DNA of 7,086 nucleotides from Desulfocicer vacuolatum DSM 3385 (GTDB lineage Bacteria; Desulfobacterota; Desulfobacteria; Desulfobacterales; SURF-7), in NCBI GenBank assembly GCA_945870015.1, contig CAMBQS010000176.1:1-7086 (forward strand), in the 5' to 3' direction. Position numbers and translations under genes: made by a program. Under the pieces are notes generated by a model. That model ran no database searches. It worked only from the letters and a program-made list of their open reading frames with translations, and had not been told where the DNA came from. The first letter of the stretch is position 1; each line of letters starts with the position of its first letter. This document shows, piece after piece, positions 1 to 5,182 of this stretch.

Positions 1-815
1 TCATTGATAAGTTTGTTTCGTTCATTTTTGCTCCGGTGTTTTTTGCGAGCATCGGTCTTAAAGTGAACTTCCTGACCCACTTCGACTTTCCTTTGGTTTT
101 GACGGTACTATTGATTACATGCGTATGCAAACTTGCTGGTGGCGCAATAGGCGCCCGATGGGGAGGAATGCCCACCCGGGAAGCCTGGGCAGTTGGTTTT
201 GCAATGGTTTCCGTAGGTGCTATGGGGATCATTGTGGGCATGATCGCCCTGGAAGCGGGTATCATCCGTCAGAATCTGTTTGTCGCCTTGATTATTATGG
301 CGATTGTCACGTCGATGATAAGCGGTCCGTGTATTCGACTGATTCTCCGTGCTGAAAAAAAATGGAGACTGCGGAATATCATATCCCCGAAACTTTTTCT
401 GCTGGGCATGAAAGCTACCTCCCGTCGCGAGGCCATTCATGAAATGATAGCAGCGGCATGCACGGATCAGGAAGGTCTGGATGCTGAAACCGTGGAAAAA
501 ACCGTCTGGGCGCGTGAAGAAGCGCTCAGCACCGGCATCGGCAATGGAGTGGCGCTCCCACATGCCCGTATCAGGGGGCTGAAGGACTCTATCGCAGTGG
601 TCGGTATCTCGGAATCCGGGATCGATTTTGATGCTCCGGACGGCAAGCCGGCAAATGTGATTTTCCTGGTTTTAACGCCAACCGAAGATCCTGGTGCGCA
701 ACTGGAAATTGCCTCTGAAATCGCAAAATTTTTCCGTGATCCGCGCATGTCCGACCGGGTTCTTCATACAAAAAAATTTACGGATTTTCTGGCGTTGATT
801 CGTGCCGGTATCTGA
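1..815 (+). CDS. Kef-type Na+/H+ (or K+/H+) exchanger fused to a PTS EIIA domain, 5' truncated
   Basis: The frame is open from base 3 to a TGA at 813-815, giving 270 visible residues; the start lies outside the window. Visible residues 1-110 hold about four membrane segments and the stretch APVFFASIGLKVNF, which is typical of the last part of CPA2/Kef-type exchangers (Na_H_Exchanger family). Such proteins exchange Na+ or K+ for protons across the inner membrane. After a basic linker, residues ~125-270 form a fructose/nitrogen-type PTS EIIA domain (PTS_EIIA_2). Its active-site stretch GNGVALPHAR places the phosphorylatable histidine at bases 561-563 (visible residue 187). An EIIA domain on an exchanger suggests that transport is tuned by PTS phosphorylation; that role is inference. 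The GTG at base 36 is an internal valine, not a start. Ion specificity cannot be read from this half. Confidence 0.9.
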   Translation, partial: IDKFVSFIFAPVFFASIGLKVNFLTHFDFPLVLTVLLITCVCKLAGGAIGARWGGMPTREAWAVGFAMVSVGAMGIIVGMIALEAGIIRQNLFVALIIMAIVTSMISGPCIRLILRAEKKWRLRNIISPKLFLLGMKATSRREAIHEMIAAACTDQEGLDAETVEKTVWAREEALSTGIGNGVALPHARIRGLKDSIAVVGISESGIDFDAPDGKPANVIFLVLTPTEDPGAQLEIASEIAKFFRDPRMSDRVLHTKKFTDFLALIRAGI

Positions 816-821
816 TGAATA

Positions 822-863
822 TTTTACGCTCAGACGAAAAACTGTTTTACTCTGACCGTAAAA
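822..863 (+). promoter_or_regulatory. Long hairpin in the leader of the RRM gene
   Basis: Arms TTTTACGCTCAGA (822-834) and TCTGACCGTAAAA (851-863) pair over 13 positions with a single C-C mismatch at 829/856. The 16-base loop can pair further (AAAA with TTTT). It lies between the exchanger stop and the RRM start. The right arm is followed by As, not Ts, so it is not a classic intrinsic terminator on the plus strand. It could be a structured 5' leader for the RRM mRNA, a processing site, or an RNA-stability element. The pairing is seen directly; any role is inference. Confidence 0.45.
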
Positions 864-903
864 AATGCAAGAAAGAAATATCAACCATGCAGTACCACAC
901 AAA

Positions 904-909
904 AGGAGA
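904..909 (+). promoter_or_regulatory. Strong ribosome binding site of the RRM gene
   Basis: AGGAGA lies five bases before the ATG at 915. It fixes the start and predicts high translation, as expected for an abundant small RNA-binding protein. Confidence 0.8.
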
Positions 910-914
910 TTTGA

Positions 915-1325
915 ATGAAAATTTATGTCGGCAATCTGCCATACACTATCACTGAAGCGGACTTGCAGGAGCTTTTAGCACAATTCGGGAAGGTTGAATC
1001 AACAGCCATTATCAAAGACAAGCATAGCGGACAATCCAAAGGATTCGGATTTGTGGAGATGGAATCCCAAACCGAAGGTCAGGCTGCAATCGATGCGCTC
1101 AATGGTCAGGAACACAAAGGACGAACGCTTAAAGTGAATGAAGCCCGTCCTCAAACCGAAAATGGTGGCGGCAGAGGCGGACGCGGCGGCGGACGCGGTG
1201 GACAAGGCGGCGATAGAGGCGGACGCGGCGGCGGTGCCGGGCGTGGCGGACAAGGTGGGCAAGGCGGCGGACGCAGCGGACAAGGCGGTGATAGAGGCGG
1301 ACGCGGCGGCGGACGAGATTATTAG
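915..1325 (+). CDS. RRM-domain RNA-binding protein with RGG-rich tail
   Basis: The protein has 136 residues. Residues 2-80 form one RNA recognition motif with both signature strands: RNP2 as IYVGNL (3-8) and RNP1 as KGFGFVEM (42-49), the latter carrying two aromatic RNA-contact residues. Residues ~84-136 are a low-complexity tail of GGR/GGQ/GGD repeats ending in GGRDY. The architecture matches the small bacterial RRM proteins (cyanobacterial Rbp type, often cold-induced) that bind single-stranded RNA in the cytoplasm. RGG tails usually add non-specific RNA affinity. The start is set by the AGGAGA five bases upstream. The leader carries a long hairpin, which might mediate temperature or autogenous control; that is inference. 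Only 18 bases separate its stop from the next gene on the same strand, and no terminator is visible between them, so read-through into the membrane gene pair is likely. Confidence 0.93.
   Translation: MKIYVGNLPYTITEADLQELLAQFGKVESTAIIKDKHSGQSKGFGFVEMESQTEGQAAIDALNGQEHKGRTLKVNEARPQTENGGGRGGRGGGRGGQGGDRGGRGGGAGRGGQGGQGGGRSGQGGDRGGRGGGRDY
1200..1312 (+). repeat. Direct repeat of 35 bp inside the RGG-tail coding region
   Basis: Bases 1200-1234 and 1278-1312 are identical at 34 of 35 positions; only 1211 (C) versus 1289 (T) differs, and the offset is 78 bp. Both copies encode GQGGDRGGRGG. The block looks like a recent tandem expansion of the glycine-rich tail. It is a likely site of length variation between strains. 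Confidence 0.8.
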
Positions 1326-1343
1326 TCTTTCAATAAATATTGG

Positions 1344-1955
1344 ATGCACTCATATTTCATAAAATCAATGGGTCTTTTCTGGGTATTTGCAGAAATGTTG
1401 ATCCTGATTTTCATCCGGCAGGGAATTGCATTTGTTGAAGAGAAAAAAGAAAGGTACCTGGGATTAACCATTTTTCTCAGTGTCATCTTTATTCTTCTCT
1501 TTCTGGTATCCTTCCAGGGCGAAAGATTCTTTTCCGGATATCTTGATTTTACCCGTAAAATCAACCTCTATTTTTATCGATATGCCTTATGGAATCTTTT
1601 CTGTACCCTGTGGGTTGTGCTGGAAGGAAGTATTATGTTTTACTCCCTCCATGCCTATATGATTCTGAAAAATTCGATGCATCCGGGCCGGATTCCATCT
1701 GAACCATCCGGAATAATGAACCCCTGGACACGGTATGGGGTTCCCCTTCTTGTGGTTTGGTCGGCAGCCTTTTTTCTTTTTTACGAATACCGGGTTTTTT
1801 CCATCCTGAATCATTTCGGGCTGGAAAAAACCAACCTGAAAAACATCTATCTGTTTTATATCAAAATCTGCGGTATGTTCTGGTTTCTGATTGAAGGTGC
1901 GGTAGCGGTTATCGGTCTGAAAACCTATTATTTACTGAAAAAGAGATCCACCTGA
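1344..1955 (+). CDS. Unrecognised five-helix membrane protein with repeated W-x3-E helices
   Basis: This 203-residue protein belongs to no family I can name. Hydrophobicity suggests five membrane segments near residues 9-31, 38-57, 82-108, 132-153 and 175-198. The odd-numbered segments are related. W90-x3-E94-G95 followed by L102, Y105 and L108-K109 lines up, at an exact offset of 90, with W180-x3-E184-G185 followed by L192, Y195 and L198-K199. W13-x3-E17 in the first segment is a looser third copy. The preceding segments also match (RY then a helix, at 37 and 130), so a two-helix unit appears to have been duplicated. The glutamates sit inside the membrane, which is unusual and suggests a functional role. 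The ATG at 1344 has no good ribosome binding site and the ATG at 1368 is an alternative. Translation may depend on the RRM gene 18 bases upstream. The next gene follows after two bases. Confidence 0.75.
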   Translation: MHSYFIKSMGLFWVFAEMLILIFIRQGIAFVEEKKERYLGLTIFLSVIFILLFLVSFQGERFFSGYLDFTRKINLYFYRYALWNLFCTLWVVLEGSIMFYSLHAYMILKNSMHPGRIPSEPSGIMNPWTRYGVPLLVVWSAAFFLFYEYRVFSILNHFGLEKTNLKNIYLFYIKICGMFWFLIEGAVAVIGLKTYYLLKKRST

Positions 1956-1957
1956 TC

Positions 1958-2326
1958 ATGGAATCGATTGACCTCATCATGCTCCAGATCGGCTCCGGCT
2001 TCAGCCGGGATATCTATTTCCTTTTAACCAAAATCCAGGGGATACTCTGGAGCATTGCCAATACGGTTCTGGTTTTCTATTTTCTGAAAATCACCGGCCT
2101 GATCCGATTGTACAATCATGAGAAACAGATCCGGTACCGGTATTATTTTCTGCTGGTTTCGGCAATTTTGTCGCTGTTTTTACTCTTTACAGAAAATGGA
2201 ACTGTATTTTTCGCTCTGGAAGCAGCCATTTACGGAATTCAATATACGATCCTCCTGTACACCCTGATCCTGGAGAGAAAAGAACTGATGTATTATTTCA
2301 GGGAGATCGTTTCCGTGAAAGAATGA
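1958..2326 (+). CDS. Unrecognised three-helix membrane protein, partner of the preceding gene
   Basis: The protein has 122 residues. The ATG lies two bases after the upstream TGA, so translational coupling is likely. Three hydrophobic segments are seen at about 25-50, 61-79 and 81-105. The first (around K25-I26-x-G28-x2-W31-x3-N35) resembles the fifth helix of the upstream protein (K174-I175-x-G177-x2-W180-x3-E184), with asparagine replacing the membrane glutamate. The third has F84-x3-E88. The two proteins therefore look like diverged pieces of one repeat family, and together they would give eight helices. I cannot name a family or a function. The last 29 bases overlap the end of a convergent gene on the minus strand. 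The C-terminus is charged and probably cytoplasmic. Confidence 0.7.
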   Translation: MESIDLIMLQIGSGFSRDIYFLLTKIQGILWSIANTVLVFYFLKITGLIRLYNHEKQIRYRYYFLLVSAILSLFLLFTENGTVFFALEAAIYGIQYTILLYTLILERKELMYYFREIVSVKE

Positions 2327-2681
2327 AAATATAAAAAGCCCCCCCTGTGACAAGGAGCAGCCCAAAAGCCAGACTGACCGACGGGAATATCGTAATCCCT
2401 GACAGCAGAATGATCATACTGATCGTCAATAAAAATATTCCAAAGGGAATGGATCGTGTCAGATCTGTCAGCCGATCTGCCGGAGATGCCTTGTCTCCCA
2501 CCCGCCTGTCCGGAATCTGCCGTCTTTCCCCATTGTGTCTCCGTTCCAGTACGTTTACGGCAAATATTCCGCTTGCGATGCAACCGCGTCTTTCGCTGCG
2601 CATTCGCCGGTCAACACCCTTCCGGCTACCGTCCAGCACAGTATAATCATTCCCGTGCCACCATACAAATTGATCTGCCAT
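2298..2681 (-). CDS. Small membrane protein with spaced [DE]RR triplets and a C-terminal helical hairpin
   Basis: The protein has 127 residues. The soluble half (1-78) carries five acidic-Arg-Arg triplets at residues 24, 30, 46, 52 and 58, so within each cluster they are exactly six residues apart. The C-terminal part has two membrane segments (about 79-97 and 100-121) joined by a very short turn, and it ends in a basic SRKR tail. Similar ERR/DRR repeats occur in small proteobacterial membrane proteins, but I know of no assigned function. Arginine-rich repeats in front of a membrane hairpin suggest contact with phospholipid head groups or nucleic acid. The start follows GGGGGA by a few bases. 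A perfect TATAAT lies 25 bases upstream. The plus-strand frames across this stretch lack any such pattern and I regard them as shadows. Confidence 0.65.
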   Translation of the reverse strand: MADQFVWWHGNDYTVLDGSRKGVDRRMRSERRGCIASGIFAVNVLERRHNGERRQIPDRRVGDKASPADRLTDLTRSIPFGIFLLTISMIILLSGITIFPSVSLAFGLLLVTGGAFYIFILSRKRSP

Positions 2682-2705
2682 CCATCCCCCATAATCGCTA
2701 AATTG

Positions 2706-2735
2706 ATTATAGTCATTAACAATTGATTATTGTTA
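2706..2735 (-). promoter_or_regulatory. Putative promoter and operator of the [DE]RR membrane gene
   Basis: Read on the minus strand, a perfect -10 element TATAAT occupies 2711-2706. No good -35 hexamer stands 16-18 bases further up. That place is instead taken by the inverted repeat TAACAAT (2717-2723) and ATTGTTA (2729-2735), with a five-base centre. A direct repeat AATTGATTAT also occurs at 2701-2710 and 2721-2730, 20 bp apart (two helical turns). This arrangement suits an activator-dependent or repressed promoter. The motifs are seen directly; their use is inferred. Confidence 0.4.
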
Positions 2736-3154
2736 CAACACCATTTCCGGATTGAGTTCAATCACGAAACAATGAATCAGGCGTCAAAAACTTACGGATA
2801 CGGCAATGGGCTGTCGTTTTTTTTCAGTCGCGGTATGAACGATGAAACTGTCTAACGGATCATTGAACAGATGATTCAGAGGTTATTCCCTGATTCATGC
2901 CACTTGATTTTATGAGATTGGTTACAGCATACAGAAAAAAGAGCGGAAGTTCAAGCTGGAAAAAATTCATTATCATCAAACCCTGTTCAATAATTTTTAC
3001 CATTATTTCAAACATCTTATAAAAAAAATACCCCCGAAAACCGCCCAGAGTTTCATAACATATTATATGTATTGGACAATTTGACTCTTGACAATGGGCT
3101 TTTTTAAAAATAATTACCATAGTCAATAATGTGAATAAAATATAAGGATTTCTT
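2736..3154. other. Intergenic stretch without a convincing gene
   Basis: This AT-rich stretch has no gene I can support. A minus-strand frame of 88 codons (2860-3126) lacks a ribosome binding site and recognisable protein character. On the plus strand, a frame from 2727 to 2915 is interrupted only by a TAA at 2853-2855 and could be a decayed gene end. Near the right edge, TTGACA (3088-3093) and AATAAT (3109-3114), 15 bases apart, may form a weak promoter for the gene at 3155. Confidence 0.5.
3088..3114 (+). promoter_or_regulatory. Possible promoter of the recombinase-HTH-like gene
   Basis: A consensus -35 (TTGACA, 3088-3093) and a near-consensus -10 (AATAAT, 3109-3114) stand 15 bases apart, which is short of the ideal 17. 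A related TTGGACAAT lies at 3072-3080, 16 bases before the start of TTGACAAT at 3088. The promoter would give a leader of roughly 35 bases. Confidence 0.35.
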
Positions 3155-3619
3155 ATGAATGATTCAAAAAAAAAGCCGCTGAGTCAAAGAGATCAGGCTG
3201 ATCCGGAACAAGAGAAAAAAATTGAAAATACCGGTCTGCCGCTGGCAAGAATTCTTCAGGAACTGACGCCTTCCATAGAAGATTATCTGAAAAAATTATC
3301 TGATAATCAAAATAAAATAATAGATGCCGATCAGAAAATTGCAGAATCTATTGTGAGGCTCATCAATCACATTACATCGGAAAAAACAAATATAAGACTC
3401 CATTTTTATCCCAATACCGTCCGGAAAAAATTCAAAAGGTCGGAGGATTCCCACCATCAGCGAGTCAAAAAAATCATTACGAGAATGCGTAAAAAGCAAA
3501 AAACCTATGAAGAGATTGCCCGGTTTCTGGAAAAGGAAAATATTCCGACATTCACCAAAGAAGGCCGATGGCATGCACAGACTGTACACAGGCTCTTTCA
3601 GGATTATCCGGATATATAG
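3155..3619 (+). CDS. Hypothetical protein with a recombinase-like C-terminal helix-turn-helix
   Basis: The protein has 154 residues; its start is supported by AAGGA (3144-3148) six bases before the ATG. Residues 1-25 are polar and basic. Residues ~30-75 look helical, with a possible coiled coil (SIEDYLKKLSDNQNKI...). Residues ~104-149 resemble the helix-turn-helix found in the recombinase region of large serine recombinases and in related small DNA-binding proteins: basic residues, then TYEEIARFLEKENIPT, then GRWHAQTVHRLF. This matches the usual pattern of IA-x2-L-x3-gIPT followed by G-x-W-x3-TV-x2-h. No catalytic domain is present, so it is not itself a recombinase. DNA binding is inferred from this motif only. 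It may be a dimeric regulator, or an accessory protein of a mobile element. The gene is followed after three bases by a truncated receiver domain and ends inside a long inverted repeat. Confidence 0.75.
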   Translation: MNDSKKKPLSQRDQADPEQEKKIENTGLPLARILQELTPSIEDYLKKLSDNQNKIIDADQKIAESIVRLINHITSEKTNIRLHFYPNTVRKKFKRSEDSHHQRVKKIITRMRKKQKTYEEIARFLEKENIPTFTKEGRWHAQTVHRLFQDYPDI

Positions 3620-3687
3620 CGGATGAAAGAAAAAATATTAATTGTCGATTATAAAGAAGATATCCGGTACATCCTGAATTTTTTTTT
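3597..3687 (+). terminator. Long inverted repeat with T9 tract, candidate intrinsic terminator
   Basis: The left arm (3597-3615) and right arm (3660-3678) pair at 16 of 19 positions: TTCAGGA and CCGGATAT pair perfectly with ATATCCGG and TCCTGAA, with three mismatches in the middle. Nine Ts follow directly (3679-3687). The loop is 44 bases, longer than usual. The left arm includes the last codons of the upstream gene. The element probably ends its transcript before it runs into the convergent thiF-like gene. No T tract follows the stem on the minus strand, so it would work in one direction only. Confidence 0.55.
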
Positions 3688-3778
3688 GAGGCCGAATGAA
3701 TCCGGAAGGTCACGAACCACAGGCCGGACATCGCAACCTTTTTTTTATCTTCACTTCCCGGAAGATCATTTGCAGTAG
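3623..3778 (+). pseudogene. Truncated response-regulator receiver domain (N-terminal fragment)
   Basis: An ATG three bases after the upstream stop opens a 51-codon frame. Its first ~23 residues, MKEKILIVDYKEDIRYILNF plus a short remainder, are an unmistakable start of a CheY-like receiver: strand 1 followed by the acidic pocket and helix 1. After about base 3690 the frame loses all receiver character and runs antisense through the end of the thiF-like gene, stopping at 3776-3778. The phosphoacceptor aspartate, the Thr/Ser and the Lys are therefore absent. In the acidic pocket the usual second aspartate is tyrosine (VDY instead of VDD), a further sign of decay. It resembles the receiver at 5405 only at the family level, so it is not a recent copy of it. 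It is most likely the remains of a response regulator once in an operon with the upstream gene. Confidence 0.65.
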
Positions 3779-4480
3779 ATCACATATCAATAACCGGTTG
3801 GTCAACAAATCCCCCTGCCCGATAATATATTTGATCGCCTCTGTTGCCTGAAGCGCTCCAAATAGACCGGCCACAGTTCCCAGTATCCCTGCCTGGCTGC
3901 TGCCGGGTACACTATCCGGCGGTGGTGGTTCAGGAAAAACACATCTCAAACAGGCTGACTGACCGGGCACAATCGTCATCATCTGACCTTCAAAACCCAT
4001 GACACCGGCATGGCAAAATGGTTTATTCATTGCAATGCATGAATCATTCATCAAAAACCTGGATGGAAAGTTATCTGTTCCATCAATAATGAAATCATAG
4101 TCCTTTATCCGTTCCAAACTGTTTTCTGAATGTAAAAATTCATGATAGGTGTTTACCCGGACATGCGGATTGAGCCTGATCAGTTTTTCCCTGGCGGACA
4201 AAACCTTCGGTTTATCAAGATCCTCGGTGAAATGAATGATCTGCCGCTGAAGGTTGCTGATCTCGACCACATCCCCGTCCATAATGCCGATGGTTCCCAC
4301 TCCGGCAGCCGATAGATACATCAGCGCCGGTGATCCCAGCCCGCCCGAACCGACCACCAGAACGCGCGATTCCGAAATCTTCTGCTGTCCTTTCCGCCCA
4401 ACAGGTTCCAGTAAAATTTGTCTGCTGTATCTCTGTTGTTCCTCTTCTGAAAAAATCATTCCGTCCCCATCATGCATCAT
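3710..4480 (-). CDS. HesA/MoeB/ThiF-family E1-like adenylyltransferase
   Basis: The protein has up to 256 residues, the usual length for a MoeB/ThiF protein without a rhodanese domain. Motifs in order: RYSRQ (18-21), the nucleotide loop GSGGLGSP (44-51), DGDVVEISNLQRQ (68-80), K92, GTDNFPSRF (134-142), and the zinc pairs C177-x2-C180 and C251-x2-C254. The family adenylates the C-terminal glycine of a ubiquitin-like sulfur carrier (MoaD, ThiS or similar) with ATP in the cytoplasm, for molybdopterin, thiamine or other sulfur transfer. The cysteine usually found three residues before AG in this family (ThiF, MoeB) is serine here (S194 in VPGSSQAGILG). No carrier gene is visible nearby. The ATG at 4480 overlaps the stop of the Crp/Fnr gene (ATGA). 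The ATG at 4459, behind GGGGA, is an equally good start and gives the usual N-terminus MIFSEEEQQRYSRQ. The exact substrate cannot be assigned. Confidence 0.9.
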   Translation of the reverse strand: MMHDGDGMIFSEEEQQRYSRQILLEPVGRKGQQKISESRVLVVGSGGLGSPALMYLSAAGVGTIGIMDGDVVEISNLQRQIIHFTEDLDKPKVLSAREKLIRLNPHVRVNTYHEFLHSENSLERIKDYDFIIDGTDNFPSRFLMNDSCIAMNKPFCHAGVMGFEGQMMTIVPGQSACLRCVFPEPPPPDSVPGSSQAGILGTVAGLFGALQATEAIKYIIGQGDLLTNRLLICDLLQMIFREVKIKKRLRCPACGS

Positions 4481-5160
4481 ATTTTACCGCTTTCAGCCAG
4501 ATCTTCGAGGCCGTCCATATCCAGCAATGTTATTTCTTTCCCATTTACCTCAATCAGATTCCGGCTGCTCATTTTTGCAAGAATCCGGGACAGGGTCTCC
4601 GGAATTGTACCCAGAAGACTGGCAAGCTGACTTTTGGATATGGTCAATAAAATGGAACGGGTCTGATCCTGTTCCCGGGATAGCAGAATCAGATAGGATG
4701 CCAGCCGGCCCGGCACCTCTTTCAGAGAAAGATTTTCAATCTGGGCGGCAAGCTGCCTCAGCCGCATCGATAAAACAGCCAGCATATTTAAGGATAAAGA
4801 CGGATTCTGCACGATCAGATTAACAAATGCAACCCTTGGAAAAAACAGCAATCGGCTTTTTTTGATGGCCACGGCATTTGCCGGATAATTTTCTCCCATG
4901 AACACAGGAACCTCTCCAAAAACCTCTCCGGATCCAAAAATATGAATAATCTGTTCTTTCCCTTCCAGGGAAACCTTGTATATTTTGACCATACCCTGGG
5001 ATACAACATAAAAACCAGTCCCCTCCTCTCCTTCTGAAAATATGGTTTCCCCTTTGCCGAACTCCTTTTCAACGATAATATTTTGTATCGATTCCAACTG
5101 GTCTTGTGGAAGTCCGGCGAATAGAAGACTTTCCACAATCGTATCCTGAAAATGTTTCAT
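4477..5160 (-). CDS. Crp/Fnr-family transcription regulator (DNR/HcpR-like)
   Basis: The protein has 227 residues from the ATG at 5160, which follows a perfect AGGAGG; a longer frame to 5205 has no such site. Residues ~15-110 form the cyclic-nucleotide-binding-type beta roll (GETIFSEGEEGTGFYVVSQG, then FGEVPVF). Residues ~120-145 are the dimer helix. Residues ~173-215 are the winged helix-turn-helix, with recognition helix IPETLSRIL. The Arg-Ser that grips cAMP phosphate in CRP is replaced (YPANA), so cAMP is unlikely to be the ligand. There are no N-terminal cysteines for an FNR iron-sulfur cluster. This profile fits DNR/HcpR-type sensors, often of NO or redox stress through haem; that ligand is inference. 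The downstream thiF-like gene overlaps it by four bases and should share its transcript. A FNR-like box over its own promoter hints at autoregulation. Confidence 0.9.
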   Translation of the reverse strand: MKHFQDTIVESLLFAGLPQDQLESIQNIIVEKEFGKGETIFSEGEEGTGFYVVSQGMVKIYKVSLEGKEQIIHIFGSGEVFGEVPVFMGENYPANAVAIKKSRLLFFPRVAFVNLIVQNPSLSLNMLAVLSMRLRQLAAQIENLSLKEVPGRLASYLILLSREQDQTRSILLTISKSQLASLLGTIPETLSRILAKMSSRNLIEVNGKEITLLDMDGLEDLAESGKI

Positions 5161-5164
5161 ATAT

Positions 5165-5170
5165 CCTCCT
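5165..5170 (-). promoter_or_regulatory. Shine-Dalgarno of the Crp/Fnr gene
   Basis: On the minus strand a perfect AGGAGG stands four bases before the ATG at 5160. It decides the start against the longer frame beginning at 5205. Confidence 0.85.
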
Positions 5171-5182
5171 GTTGAACAAAGA

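Noticed and set aside
999..1349. Alanine/serine-rich minus-strand frame across the RGG-tail region
   Set aside because: It is the complement of the GGC/CGC-rich repeats of a secure RRM/RGG gene.
2347..2701. Two plus-strand frames opposite the [DE]RR membrane gene
   Set aside because: The minus strand has a regular motif, a membrane hairpin, a ribosome binding site and a -10 element. The plus-strand translations show no pattern.
2850..2856. GTCTAAC resembling an integron attC core (RYYYAAC)
   Set aside because: No matching GTTRRRY core follows at attC distance and no inner boxes are visible, so a cassette site is not supported.
2772..2898. 10-bp inverted repeat ATGAATCAGG (2772-2781) / CCTGATTCAT (2889-2898)
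   Set aside because: The arms are over 100 bases apart, with no terminal gene, target duplication or transposase between them. It is most likely chance.
2860..3126. Minus-strand frame of 88 codons in the intergenic stretch
   Set aside because: There is no ribosome binding site before either ATG, the N-terminal composition is odd, and no family is recognised. It could be real but cannot be supported.
4254..4823. Plus-strand frame of 189 codons opposite the thiF-like and Crp/Fnr genes
   Set aside because: Both minus-strand genes have clear family motifs through this stretch. The plus-strand frame is rich in Pro and Ser and matches nothing.
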